From assembly GCA_947631275.1 (NCBI GenBank), contig CANRKR010000004.1, positions 1 to 56,271 on the forward strand: DNA of 56,271 nucleotides. Direction: 5' to 3'. Each line of letters begins with the position of its first letter. Positions within the stretch are counted from its first letter, which is position 1. The notes under the pieces were generated by a model. The model worked only from the letters and a program-made list of their open reading frames with translations, was not told the DNA's origin and did not search any database. Both the position numbers and the translations under genes were made by a program. The stretch is from an uncultured Akkermansia sp. (GTDB lineage: Bacteria; Verrucomicrobiota; Verrucomicrobiia; Verrucomicrobiales; Akkermansiaceae). Shown here in pieces: positions 25,593 through 35,054 of this stretch.

Positions 25593-28500
25593 TCAGAAGT
25601 TAAAGCGCAGCCCCACACTGCCCGAAAACTCGTTCGAGTCTCCGCGCAGCGTCGCATTTGCTCCGCCTATCACGGAGAAATTCTCGCTGACAGGCAATCC
25701 TACGGAGGCGCCGATGGTGAAGCCCCAGCGGTTACGCTTGGCCGGACGCACCTCATAGGACATATCCGGAGCTCCCGTGTAATTCAGCGTCATCTCTTCC
25801 CAATTATCGCCCACCGATGCTACGAGCGCTGCTTGCAACGTGAAGACAGCAGACGGGGCAGAGGGCACTACGGAGAATGCATGCGTCGTACGAACGCCCA
25901 GTGACAGGTCTGTCGCCCAGGCTTCGGAATCCTGCGCACTGATGGAGGCTGTGCCGACGCCGTACTCAGTGAAGGAATTGACACGGTTGAAGCTGCTCTC
26001 CACGGCAAAGAAGGGCTCGATGCTCGTCTTCTCGTTCATCTTGATCGTGTAGGCCATCTCCTCACCCATGTTGAGGGAATTGCCGCGGATGTTTCCGTTC
26101 TTCGAGACGGAGCCATCCGGCAGCATGCGGCTCACGTTGAAGCGATGCACGCCATAGCCCAGACTGAAGGTGCTGCGAATGTTCAGGCTCTGGTACGCCA
26201 CCATGTAGATGTCACCTCGGGTGTTATCCTCGTGGTAGCGTCGGCTTCCTCCATCCGGAGTCACATAGGCGCGACCGCTGCTCAACGCCAGCCCCATCAC
26301 CGAGCGGCGATGCAGTCCGGTCTCCACACCCACCGTGCCGCCCCACTCCACACGCTTGTAGCCGAGACCTTTGGCATCCTGCTCCAGCTGCGTATCCTCG
26401 TTGTAGCCGGTGACATAGGCTGCCGTGCGGTGTTTGGGGGAGACGAGGTGTCCCGTGCCGATGCTGTTGCGCAGACGGCGGATGTGAGCCATATTGCCCT
26501 CCGTCTGAGCGCTGAGGATGGTAGCGAGTTCTGCGCCGCTCAGGCGATCCACCAGAGCGGCGGCAGATCTCGCATCCTGTGCATCGGCTACGCTATCGGC
26601 CATCTCTGCCAATTTGCCGACCGCTGTTCCTCGCTCCGCGATTGCTGTGAGAGTCTTGTACGCGGCGCGCTGGTTGCGATTGAGCGCGGCGCTGATGGCA
26701 GGATCCTCCGATGGCCGTTTGATGACGAGCTCAATACTGCTGCCGTCCTCGCTCACTTTCAACTCGGCGTATTTCTGCAGCGTCTCATCCAGCGAGAGGT
26801 TGAACAGAGCTTCCGAACCGGCCTTCCACTGCCCCTCGTGCCCCTGCAACAGGGTGTAATCCCCGTATGTGAGACCCTCCCAGTCTGTCAAATCCAGAGT
26901 AGAGCTGCCATTCTCCGGATTAAATGAAACGGTGGCTCCGGTCAGGTCGAACAAGCCGCCGTTGAGGCTGAGGGTACCACCGGCAAAAACGAAGCCACCG
27001 TTGAAGCTACTGGCTACGGGCGTTGCGCTGCGAGTTTTGCTGTGACCATCAACGAGCAGATGCTGATTCACCCCCAACACATACGCTCCATCAGCCGTGA
27101 TGGATGACCCATTGGCAAAGGTGAGCTCTTTCACCGAATTCGCGCCTTTCAACCCTACTGTCCCAGCAAGTTTCACGGGGTTGTTCACGGCAAAGTTCCC
27201 TGCGTCGAACCTGGCATTTTGCACCAGCACCGCCCCGGTTCCCAGTGCGTTTTCATGACCAACTTCCAAAGTGCCGCCAAGCACGGAAATATCCCCTCCA
27301 TAGGATGCGTTATTGGTTTTCATACGCAGTGTGCCGCTGCCCTCCTTGGTAAGAGCGCCACGACCGGTAATACTGCCTGATCCCTGGAAAGTTACATCCT
27401 GATTGCCTTTTATGCTGATGCTGCCCGGGCGTACTCCGCCCACCACTTCGACCTCCACGGGTTCCTCCGCAGCATGAAAGGTGACAGAATCGCCGTTGAA
27501 AAAGGTTTTATCATTGGTCTCTGTATCCCAGAATCCACCGTCGGCAGAGTTCTCCCAGGTGCCTTTGCTGCCCTGATTCCACTCCAGACTTGCGGATTCT
27601 CCACTCACCAGGAGATTCATACTGTCGGACTTCAGCTCCAGATTAAATTGCTTGCGAGTGCGCTCATCTGTTATCCTCGACTCCAGCCGCAAGTGATCTG
27701 CCGTGCTCCCTTCTGCCAGAGTGTCATACTTCAGCAGGACGTACGTGCCCGACCCCATGTCCAGCACATCCATACCAAGATTCACCTGAGTGGTTGTTTC
27801 AGTGGTCGCAAAAGTCCCTACCTCCAAATCTCCACTCCCATCCAGCGAGAGGGTGCCACCATCCGCCACCAGCTCCTTCACAAAAAGCCCCGATCCTTCC
27901 GTAACTCCCAGCTTACCGCCCTGCGCCAGATTTAACTTGCCGTCCACTTTGGATCCTTCCACCGTGGAATTCAGCGCGATGCCGCCATCAAGCGTCACAT
28001 CACCCTTCAATGTACCGCCCGCAAGCGTAACGGTCAAATCCGGACCGACCAACGCGCCGCTGTAGGTTCCACCGCTCTGCACCTCAATCTCCTTGCTCGC
28101 CACGCTGCCGCTCACCGTCAACGTACCGCTCTGCACCGTTGTCTTGCCGGTGTAGGTGTTCGCGCCGCTCAGCGTCACAGCCCCGCCACTCACTACCACG
28201 CCTCCCTTGCCGCTCAACACACCCGCCACCGTGCCGTTCTTTAATTCCGCATCCTGCGCCAGATTCACGGCGCCATCCAAGGTTCCGCCGTCCAGCGTCA
28301 GCTTTCCGGCGTAGTTCTCGCCATTTTTCACCTCCGCTGTGCCGGCGATATGCAGCTCATTTGCCAGAGCCGTACTGCCCATGTCCAAAACGCCGGCACC
28401 GATTTTCACTTCTCCAATTCCCAGGGAACTCGCTTGAGTCACCTCAATCGTACCCCCTTTTAGCTCTGTTCCTCCCGTATAGGCATTCGCGGTCTCAATC

Positions 28501-31500
28501 CGCAGAGTCCCTGCTCCTTCCTTGGTCAGTTTCACTTTTTGACGCGGAATGTCTACATCTGTAATCTGTCCTTTCCCGGTGAATTTCACCGTCCCTGTCG
28601 CGTTGCTCACCTGAACCGCCCAAGGGCGCACCACCTCTTCTATGGTCACGTCCGCCGCGGTGGAGAATACGACCGTATCTCCCTTGTAGAAATTCTTATC
28701 TGTAATTTCAGTCTCCGTCGTCCACACTCCCTCTGTGTTTCCTTTGCCGGTACTCCACGTCCCAGCCGTGGCACTCCACATCAACGTGGTACTGTCACGC
28801 GGAACGTACTGTGAACCGTCGTACTCGAACATCAGTGTCACTTGACCACTGTCCGTCACTAAATACACATCCCCTTTGTCCTTGATATCAACGTGCTCCG
28901 ACTTACTCCCAGAGAACGTTACTCCGTCCCAGTCTACACTGGCTGTGTCACTGTAAGTAAGAATGCGATATTCTCCTCGACTCAGTTTATTACCTGCGGC
29001 AAACGTGATGGTTTGATCCTTCAGCGCCAGCTTCGCATTCTCGATGTTCAAAAGAGCGGTCTGCTTATTCACTTCCTCCACATAGAATGTCCACTCGCCG
29101 CCTGTCGCCTGCACCGTCTTGTATTTATTCAGATCGCCCTTGCCGGTGAACGAAATATGGTTTTCTCCCGAAAAGGACGCATTCGTCGTGGTGGCTGTGG
29201 CGTTGTAGTCGTGGGTCAGAGTGATGGAAGAGCCTCTCAAATCCAGCTTGGCAGCCCCAGCCTCCTCATCTGTGTACGTCGGAGTCCATACCCCATTCTC
29301 GTTGGAGACCTCCAAGGTCATGTGATCCAGTGCCAACGTGCCGCCGCACACGTCTACTTCCTGCGCCCTGTACATCTGCGAGACTTTAACTTCATCGTCC
29401 GTGACCGCTCCTGCACCTACTGCCTGTTTGATTTTTTCCAGATCTTCCCGCGCATGGACCCCGGAGAAAGTCACTGTGCCGGCGTAGGTTGGGGCAGCTC
29501 CTGCGGTAGTGAGCTGCTTTTTCACCTCTGCGTCGCCGTTGATGTACAAGATATCCCCTGCATTGATCGGGTCGTATACGTTAATGCGCTTCCCCTCTCG
29601 TGCATTTAACATCATTAAGCTTCTTATTGTTGAACCCGACCCGTGCTGCTTCGTGGTGACGGCATTCAGATGAACCGTAGCGCCGTCCGTGAGGTAGTTG
29701 CCCCGTATCTCTACGTCGTCGTTATCGTGGATGTTGAGCGAATTCGCGTAGATAGCTCCACCCGTCAGGAACGCCATGTTGGTCGCCTTGGCGTAGTTCC
29801 CGGTCAGCGACAACTTAGAGCTGCCTGAAAGCTCCACGCTGCCGGCCGTGTAGATGGCGCCACCCCAGACTTCTAAGCTCTTCGTGGTGGCGGCGGCTTT
29901 GCTCTCGATGCCGTTGTTCTGAATGTTAATTGAGTTGCCTGCCAAGCTTAGGTTCCGTTCTCCATTCCTTCCGTATTGCACGTATATGCCGGCTCCTTTC
30001 ACCCCTGCATTCCCTACCGCTTTGTTGCCGCTGAAGGTGATTGCTGCCGAGTTGAAGGCAAAGTCGCTATCCTTGTAGAGGAAGAGGACCGCCCCATAGA
30101 CGGCGGCTCTTCCTTCATTCACCACGCTGTTGTTTTCAAACAGGAGCTTTGTACTTCCCGCCGCCTGCACCCAATCTCGCACCCGCGCCACAGCATGCAT
30201 CGCGTATTTCCCGGTCTCATCCAACCGCATTTCGTTTCCTTGTACCACAAGGTCACGTACGCCGCTCGCATCAATATTCCCAAAGATCATGTGGATGTTC
30301 TCGGTCTTATTATTGATGAGATCAAACTCCGCCAGGTTGTTAAGCTTAAGGTAATGTGCGGAAGTGACATTGTCTGTCCCCTCGGTGATGGAAGCCAGCT
30401 TGTTCCCGCTGATTTTGACGGAGGAGGTAAGACTGCCACCTGTCTTCCCACTGATGATTGCCCGCGTCAACAGAGTCTCCGCTCTTTTTGCGGTTATTGT
30501 GGAAGTCTCTACCACTCCTTCTTCGCCGATGGCATACCCGAGCACGTTGTCGGCTATCTCCAGCGTGTCAAAGTTGCTGATGGTGCTTTCTCCACCTCCG
30601 GTCAAGGCGCTGCTGTCAAATCCGCCCTTGATATTATCGGTGCCGCCTTCCGAGTCCATGAAACCCACGATATTGCTCTTGATGTTGATGGTCTTGATAT
30701 TGTCCAAGATCAGCGTGCTGAGTACCCTTCCAGCAGAAGAAACATTGGTGGAGCTCTTGAGTGTGTTGCTGCAGATATTCAACGAAGCGAGGTTGGAAGC
30801 CTCGATTTTACTGTTGGCCATGCTCCAGAAGTTGCCCGTGCCGCTGTTGCCGTTGATTTCCATCGTGCTTGTTTGTCCCACGACTCCGCTCGCTATGATC
30901 TCGCCCCGGTAGCTGCCCGTTACCAAGTAGCCGTATGTTACAGACCCATCCATATCGGCGGCTACGTTGTCATTGATTTTGATGGAGCCTTCGATTTCCT
31001 CAAAATTCAACTGGCGACAAAACACTTCTCCGTGATCCGCTTTGTTACCCGTCAGCGTTACATTCGTGCAGTTCTTAAATTTTGGTTGGAATGCGATAAA
31101 CAGCCGTCTCTCCGTTGCATGATTCCTTTGGATAGTCACTGTGTCACAATTGTCAAACAGTATTTCCTCGTCCAGTCCACTGTCGTATTGGCTCCCGATG
31201 ACTCCATCCTCCGCCGTGTTGTCCGAGAACTCAACTGTCTCGCAATTCGCGATCTTGAGGCTTGCGACGCATGGTGACGAGTAGTTCGCGGTTTTGTAAA
31301 AAATGGAGTCTTTGTTTTGTTTGAACTCAAGTTTTTTGATCCTGTCGAAGCTTACCTCGCTTTGGTCAAATACATGTAGTAAATTCCCCGAAAAAACAGC
31401 GCTTCTCCCTCCCGTCATGGAAAACTTACTCCCCATGAGCACGGTGCCTACATTATCTTTGAAGGCAACCTGATTGACATCGGTCAAAATTAAGCTTCCT

Positions 31501-32189
31501 TTTGTTGTCAGTGCCCCAAGCTTTTCGCCTATGCGCGTATAATCACCTTTTTCAAAAGTGAAACTATCACTGTCTGAAATCGTTATATCAATATAATTTC
31601 CATGGGATGAAAAACCAGTCGTAGCCACGGCGGATTCATGCCACGGGGTTTGTTCACTGTCGCCAGTTTTAAGGCATTCCTCTGCATGGGTCGTCCCACT
31701 GATCAGCACATCTTTCATATGCTCCATCCTGACCGTGGCTCGCTTATAGGGGATGATCCATGCTACATTTCCATCCTCCTCTCCTAAAGTCACTTTATAT
31801 GAATATTGCTGATTGTCACCATCAAGCATTATGTTGACCTCTTCCCCTAACCAATGGCTCCCATGCCCAGCCAGACCATCGCAAGCATAATTCACAGAGA
31901 AGGAATGGATGCTCTTAGAATAAGACTGTTTAGGCGGGGAATATGGATCCTCATTTCGTATATCGTGGACATAATGACCGCCTACGTTGTTGGCACCGTG
32001 ATGGTGCTGATATTTTTCTTTGGTTCCCTCCTGGTATATTAAATCAGAGGTAAGCTTAGAAGGTCCAAGGTACGGATTTCCAACAGTTCCTGAGGCGTTG
32101 CAGTCAGCACTTCTTACTTGACCGGTTACCCCAACCGCGCAAACAGCAAGCAGGGCGGAACGGAGGGGGAGAGGGAGATGAAGTTTCAT
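25593..32189 (-). CDS. Giant type Va autotransporter (PATR repeats, C-terminal beta-barrel)
   Basis: 2198 residues. The signal peptide M-K-L-H-L-P-L-P-L-R-S-A-L-L-A-V-C is of the kind seen on Akkermansia autotransporters. The passenger (to ~1900) is a long beta-helix: first Asn-rich N-x-D/I-x-I-x-G/D-N rungs, then PATR-type repeats such as L-T-K-E-G-A-G-T-L-R-I and Y-T-G-G-T-E-L-K-G-G-T-I-E-V, repeated at least four times between ~1190 and ~1650. W-S/N-x-G-x-K-G-T-W motifs occur at two or three points. The last ~260 residues form the 12-strand translocator barrel and end in ...G-L-R-F-N-F, the terminal Phe recognised by BAM. It should be displayed on, or released from, the surface as an adhesin-like fibre; the ligand is unknown. 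Expression may be set by the palindrome at 32247-32265. Confidence 0.92.
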   Translation of the reverse strand: MKLHLPLPLRSALLAVCAVGVTGQVRSADCNASGTVGNPYLGPSKLTSDLIYQEGTKEKYQHHHGANNVGGHYVHDIRNEDPYSPPKQSYSKSIHSFSVNYACDGLAGHGSHWLGEEVNIMLDGDNQQYSYKVTLGEEDGNVAWIIPYKRATVRMEHMKDVLISGTTHAEECLKTGDSEQTPWHESAVATTGFSSHGNYIDITISDSDSFTFEKGDYTRIGEKLGALTTKGSLILTDVNQVAFKDNVGTVLMGSKFSMTGGRSAVFSGNLLHVFDQSEVSFDRIKKLEFKQNKDSIFYKTANYSSPCVASLKIANCETVEFSDNTAEDGVIGSQYDSGLDEEILFDNCDTVTIQRNHATERRLFIAFQPKFKNCTNVTLTGNKADHGEVFCRQLNFEEIEGSIKINDNVAADMDGSVTYGYLVTGSYRGEIIASGVVGQTSTMEINGNSGTGNFWSMANSKIEASNLASLNICSNTLKSSTNVSSAGRVLSTLILDNIKTINIKSNIVGFMDSEGGTDNIKGGFDSSALTGGGESTISNFDTLEIADNVLGYAIGEEGVVETSTITAKRAETLLTRAIISGKTGGSLTSSVKISGNKLASITEGTDNVTSAHYLKLNNLAEFDLINNKTENIHMIFGNIDASGVRDLVVQGNEMRLDETGKYAMHAVARVRDWVQAAGSTKLLFENNSVVNEGRAAVYGAVLFLYKDSDFAFNSAAITFSGNKAVGNAGVKGAGIYVQYGRNGERNLSLAGNSINIQNNGIESKAAATTKSLEVWGGAIYTAGSVELSGSSKLSLTGNYAKATNMAFLTGGAIYANSLNIHDNDDVEIRGNYLTDGATVHLNAVTTKQHGSGSTIRSLMMLNAREGKRINVYDPINAGDILYINGDAEVKKQLTTAGAAPTYAGTVTFSGVHAREDLEKIKQAVGAGAVTDDEVKVSQMYRAQEVDVCGGTLALDHMTLEVSNENGVWTPTYTDEEAGAAKLDLRGSSITLTHDYNATATTTNASFSGENHISFTGKGDLNKYKTVQATGGEWTFYVEEVNKQTALLNIENAKLALKDQTITFAAGNKLSRGEYRILTYSDTASVDWDGVTFSGSKSEHVDIKDKGDVYLVTDSGQVTLMFEYDGSQYVPRDSTTLMWSATAGTWSTGKGNTEGVWTTETEITDKNFYKGDTVVFSTAADVTIEEVVRPWAVQVSNATGTVKFTGKGQITDVDIPRQKVKLTKEGAGTLRIETANAYTGGTELKGGTIEVTQASSLGIGEVKIGAGVLDMGSTALANELHIAGTAEVKNGENYAGKLTLDGGTLDGAVNLAQDAELKNGTVAGVLSGKGGVVVSGGAVTLSGANTYTGKTTVQSGTLTVSGSVASKEIEVQSGGTYSGALVGPDLTVTLAGGTLKGDVTLDGGIALNSTVEGSKVDGKLNLAQGGKLGVTEGSGLFVKELVADGGTLSLDGSGDLEVGTFATTETTTQVNLGMDVLDMGSGTYVLLKYDTLAEGSTADHLRLESRITDERTRKQFNLELKSDSMNLLVSGESASLEWNQGSKGTWENSADGGFWDTETNDKTFFNGDSVTFHAAEEPVEVEVVGGVRPGSISIKGNQDVTFQGSGSITGRGALTKEGSGTLRMKTNNASYGGDISVLGGTLEVGHENALGTGAVLVQNARFDAGNFAVNNPVKLAGTVGLKGANSVKELTFANGSSITADGAYVLGVNQHLLVDGHSKTRSATPVASSFNGGFVFAGGTLSLNGGLFDLTGATVSFNPENGSSTLDLTDWEGLTYGDYTLLQGHEGQWKAGSEALFNLSLDETLQKYAELKVSEDGSSIELVIKRPSEDPAISAALNRNQRAAYKTLTAIAERGTAVGKLAEMADSVADAQDARSAAALVDRLSGAELATILSAQTEGNMAHIRRLRNSIGTGHLVSPKHRTAAYVTGYNEDTQLEQDAKGLGYKRVEWGGTVGVETGLHRRSVMGLALSSGRAYVTPDGGSRRYHEDNTRGDIYMVAYQSLNIRSTFSLGYGVHRFNVSRMLPDGSVSKNGNIRGNSLNMGEEMAYTIKMNEKTSIEPFFAVESSFNRVNSFTEYGVGTASISAQDSEAWATDLSLGVRTTHAFSVVPSAPSAVFTLQAALVASVGDNWEEMTLNYTGAPDMSYEVRPAKRNRWGFTIGASVGLPVSENFSVIGGANATLRGDSNEFSGSVGLRFNF

Positions 32190-32246
32190 GGTGGTAAGAC
32201 AGTAAAACAGTGTGTTAGGCTTAAAATACCAAACGGGGCTGATGAT

Positions 32247-32265
32247 ACAGCATTCTGAATGCTGT
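32247..32265. promoter_or_regulatory. Palindromic operator 1 (autotransporter side)
   Basis: ACAGCATTCTGAATGCTGT is a perfect palindrome around a central T. It fills the space between the putative -10 and -35 of the autotransporter gene. A bound protein would be expected to block or remodel the promoter. Confidence 0.65.
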
Positions 32266-32391
32266 AATCCTGTTTCAGACTTATAATTAACAAATTTTGG
32301 TGTTTAAAACCTTCCCGAAGCAAGTAAATCATTAGACCCCCTGAGGCGCACATCGTTCATTTTCCGGTGAAAAAGTGCTATTATGATTGAC

Positions 32392-32410
32392 ACAGCATTC
32401 AGAAAGCTGT
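32392..32410. promoter_or_regulatory. Palindromic operator 2 (recombinase side)
   Basis: ACAGCATTCAGAAAGCTGT differs from operator 1 only at the central base and one arm position. It lies between TTGACA and the putative -10 of the recombinase gene, 145 bases from the first copy. Confidence 0.65.
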
Positions 32411-32441
32411 AGGGCGCCAAACAAAAGAGAACAGCGAAATC

Positions 32442-33416
32442 ATGAAAATAGCAGATGAATTACTCAAACGAGTGGGGTTGCGTGGTGAGGACGCCGCGCG
32501 ATTGGTATTGGAAGCGCTCGAGGGAATGGGAGAGAAAATGAGAGGATTGAGGAGGGAAGATGTGATAGAGGCGGTGCGCAAGGTGATACGGGCCGGGGTT
32601 GAGGAGAGGAGGAGAGAGGAGGGCACAGTGAGTCTGGAAGAAGCGGCCTGGGCGAGCGTGGAGGCGCGAGCGGATTTGCGACCGGTGTACCGGCGAGACC
32701 TGCGGTATTTTGTGCGACGGATGATGCGAGATCGCGCGCTGGCGGGGAGACCGCTGAGGGCGGTGCGTGCGAAGGAATGCCGTGAGATGCTGGAGCGGGA
32801 ATGGGGGAAGAGCCCACACGGCTACCGCAAGGCGAGAGCGATTCTGCACAGCATCTTCACCTACGGGCAGGGGCAGGAATGGTGCAGCGAGAACCCGATA
32901 GACAGCATCCGTACGCCACGCGTGCAGGAAGAGATCATCGAGCCCCTGAATATTCCGGATGTGCGGCGGCTGGAAGCCACGGCGCAGTGCCCGCAGCACC
33001 GGGAGATGTACCTTTCACTCTATCTCATGCTCTACTGTGGGCTGAGGCCGGCGGAAGTGAGGAGACTGCAACCGGAGGACATTCGCTGGGGGCAGAGGGT
33101 GGTCATTGTACGTTCGCAGACGAGCAAGACGGGAGGAGGGCGCGTGGTGCCACTGCGGGTGAAGCGAAAGCTGGCGGAAGAGCTGTGCCTGATTCCTGCG
33201 AACTGGGATCGGCGCTGGCGGGCTTTGCGCCGCGCAGCCGGGTTTATGAGCTGGAGACCGGACACGCTGCGGCACACCTTTGCCAGTTATCACGCGCAGT
33301 ACTTTCGGAACCTGCCTGCGCTGCAGCTGGAGATGGGGCACCGCAGCACCGAGCTATTGCGCACACGCTATACCGCTCCACTTCGGGACGGCGGATCAGC
33401 TCAATTCTGGAAGTGA
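32442..33416 (+). CDS. Tyrosine recombinase/integrase-like protein
   Basis: 324 residues. The N-terminal half has a SAM-like core-binding segment (~60-145). The catalytic half shows Arg202 in Y-C-G-L-R-P-A-E-V-R, Lys229 in T-S-K-T-G-G-G-R, Arg277-His278 in D-T-L-R-H-T-F-A-S-Y, His300 in M-G-H-R-S-T, and the nucleophile Tyr310 in T-R-Y. The first His of the HxxR motif is replaced by Asp274. Such proteins cut and rejoin DNA at specific sites. No att-like duplication or phage gene is nearby; instead the gene is divergent from the autotransporter and shares the operator sequence. The first ~60 codons are very purine-rich. A role in inverting surface-gene promoters is conceivable but not shown. 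Confidence 0.85.
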   Translation: MKIADELLKRVGLRGEDAARLVLEALEGMGEKMRGLRREDVIEAVRKVIRAGVEERRREEGTVSLEEAAWASVEARADLRPVYRRDLRYFVRRMMRDRALAGRPLRAVRAKECREMLEREWGKSPHGYRKARAILHSIFTYGQGQEWCSENPIDSIRTPRVQEEIIEPLNIPDVRRLEATAQCPQHREMYLSLYLMLYCGLRPAEVRRLQPEDIRWGQRVVIVRSQTSKTGGGRVVPLRVKRKLAEELCLIPANWDRRWRALRRAAGFMSWRPDTLRHTFASYHAQYFRNLPALQLEMGHRSTELLRTRYTAPLRDGGSAQFWK

Positions 33417-33464
33417 GAAAAGGGCGATGAAATGCGGAATGGCAAGGCCGTGTCCCTGGTTCTG

Positions 33465-34094
33465 CTATTTCGCGCTTTTCGGAGTATAGGTCAGCAGCAG
33501 CGCTACCGCGTCTGCAGAGAGACGGCGCAGAGCCTGCAATTTGTCCTGCACACGGGGCAGGGACCAGAGAGTGAATTCATCGTGGGCAATGAGATTGAAA
33601 TACATGCCGCGCAGGCAAGTGAGGCACCATAGCCAGTCATCCTGCCGCATGCCGGGGAAGAAGGATCGTACAGCTTCTGCCCACTCTGCAAGAGCGAAGG
33701 CGTAGTGCGATTCATAAACTTCGCGGGTGAGTTCCGGGGACTCGTAGCCCATTTTGTTGAGGAAGCAGAGGGTTTGTTCTCCCGTGGCGATTTCATCCTT
33801 TGGCCAGTGAGTGAGGGGGGCAGTGAGCCAGGAGGCGATCATGGCGCGCGCGTCGCCGGAGGGCAGGGCAGCCTGCAGTGCGCTGCGGCATGCGGTGTTA
33901 TACGGTTGGGAAAGGTAAGCCAGGGTATCGCGGTACAAATCGGCCTTTGATCCGAAATGGTAGCGGATAGCGCCCATGGTCACACCGGCTTCTCTCGCCA
34001 CTTCCCGCAGGGTGACGCCGCGGTAGCTCAGAGCCGTGAACGCGCTGATTGCTGCACGCATGATGCGCGCTTTTGTGGCGTCGGATTTACTCAT
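33465..34094 (-). CDS. TetR/AcrR family regulator
   Basis: 209 residues. The N-terminal helix-turn-helix is clear: T-K-A-R-I-M-R-A-A, then F-T-A-L-S-Y-R-G-V-T-L-R-E-V-A-R-E-A-G-V, then G-A-I-R-Y-H-F-G-S-K-A-D-L-Y. The C-terminal part, with W-P-K-D-E and several Trp, is the ligand-binding helical domain and is reminiscent of CecR/YbiH-type regulators that have a DUF1956 domain. The start overlaps the stop of the upstream lipoprotein gene by four bases (34091-34094), so it is translated with it. TetR proteins usually repress neighbouring or efflux genes; the RND operon is 14 kb away, and no direct target is visible. Confidence 0.88.
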   Translation of the reverse strand: MSKSDATKARIMRAAISAFTALSYRGVTLREVAREAGVTMGAIRYHFGSKADLYRDTLAYLSQPYNTACRSALQAALPSGDARAMIASWLTAPLTHWPKDEIATGEQTLCFLNKMGYESPELTREVYESHYAFALAEWAEAVRSFFPGMRQDDWLWCLTCLRGMYFNLIAHDEFTLWSLPRVQDKLQALRRLSADAVALLLTYTPKSAK

Positions 34095-35047
34095 AGGGTG
34101 GATCCTCCTGCGTTGGGAGATTTTTCTTTTTTCTTTGAAAGGTCCAGATTTTGCAGGTATTCAATATCCTGACGGCAGAAATGGGCAAGTTTGGTGCGTG
34201 TGATGCGCCCTCCGCTTTCTTTGAGATAGACAACCCCTTTTTCGGCATCGAATCGCATGAGTTTGGCAAAGATGTGTCGTCCGCCGGCGGAGGAGGTCCA
34301 ATTCCGGAAGCCGCGTTCAGCAAGACGTTCCTTGTACTGCGCGAATTCTTTATTGGCGCGTGCGACGCCTTCCTTGACTTCGATGATAAAGCCGGAAAGC
34401 ATGCCATCAAACCCATCGATGCGGGCGGCAATTTTGCCGTGCGGGGTAATGATGGCAAAAGAAGGTTTGCGGGTGAGGCCGTAGCGCCGTTGCAGGGCGT
34501 TGATGTTATCCGAGTGGTAGGGTGCATTATCGGCTCGCTTATCATCCCGCGATGCTCCGGAATCCAGACGCAGAAGCACGGCGTGCTCGTCAGCCCAATC
34601 CAGGAATTCGCGGGTCGTGAGGTACTCCGAGCCCAGGGCATTGCTGCGCGGGCTGACAACAGAGTCGTGAAACCACACGATGAGCGGTTGTTCACGGCGG
34701 CGTGCCAGCTTGACGGCCTGAGACATGTTGGCTTGCCAACCGCTTCCCTTTCGCTTGTGTTCAAAGATTTCAGTAAGCTCCGGGATTTCTGCATCGGGGT
34801 GGTCGGCATCTGTCCAGATCAATTCCTCATTTGAGCCATTGTCGATTTTTTCGAGCTCTTCAGAACTGCTCACACTGACATTGACGGCGTTGAGGTCACC
34901 TTTGTTCGGCAGCAGAGGATTTCCGAGATTCGCCGCAGCCTGCTCTACGGCCACGCCTGGGTTTTCGTTGTCCGGACGTTCAACCACCTTCCGGGTGGTG
35001 CAGGAGACCATCAGAGAAAGAGCAAACATGAGCAGAACTCGTCTCAT
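34091..35047 (-). CDS. Thioredoxin-fold lipoprotein with C-terminal SHD1-like module
   Basis: 318 residues. The N-terminal M-R-R-V-L-L-M-F-A-L-S-L-M-V-S-C is a lipoprotein signal with lipidated Cys16. The middle (Q-P-L-I-V-W-F-H-D-S-V-V, T-T-R-E-F-L-D-W-A, L-L-R-L-D, K-P-S-F-A-I-I-T-P-H-G-K-I) follows the beta-alpha-beta order of thioredoxin-like proteins, with the cis-Pro in K-P-S-F, but has no CxxC pair. The C-terminal ~60 residues (R-N-W-T-S-S, A-K-L-M-R-F, V-V-Y-L-K-E-S-G-G, L-S/A-H-F-C-R-Q-D-I-E-Y-L) resemble the SHD1 module common in secreted planctomycete and verrucomicrobial proteins. Probably an envelope binding or chaperone protein rather than a redox enzyme. Confidence 0.7.
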   Translation of the reverse strand: MRRVLLMFALSLMVSCTTRKVVERPDNENPGVAVEQAAANLGNPLLPNKGDLNAVNVSVSSSEELEKIDNGSNEELIWTDADHPDAEIPELTEIFEHKRKGSGWQANMSQAVKLARRREQPLIVWFHDSVVSPRSNALGSEYLTTREFLDWADEHAVLLRLDSGASRDDKRADNAPYHSDNINALQRRYGLTRKPSFAIITPHGKIAARIDGFDGMLSGFIIEVKEGVARANKEFAQYKERLAERGFRNWTSSAGGRHIFAKLMRFDAEKGVVYLKESGGRITRTKLAHFCRQDIEYLQNLDLSKKKEKSPNAGGSTL

Positions 35048-35054
35048 CTCCTTT

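Larger units (their letters stand above)
32190..32441. promoter_or_regulatory. Divergent promoter region of autotransporter and recombinase
   Basis: 252 bases. Toward the autotransporter, TATCAT (minus strand, 32242-32247) is a good -10, with a poor -35 (GGATTA, 32265-32270). Toward the recombinase, TTGACA (32387-32392) is a perfect -35, with a poor -10 (TAGGGC, 32410-32415). In both cases the 17-base spacer is filled by a copy of the same 19-bp palindrome. Confidence 0.55.

Noticed and set aside
27900..28500. Repeated short motifs resembling a CRISPR array
   Set aside because: They are the in-frame PATR repeats of the autotransporter; spacing varies and there are no constant repeat/variable spacer units.
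32442..33416. Prophage or integrative element marked by the recombinase
   Set aside because: No att-like duplication, tRNA target, or phage or conjugation genes lie on either side; the flanks are ordinary chromosomal genes.
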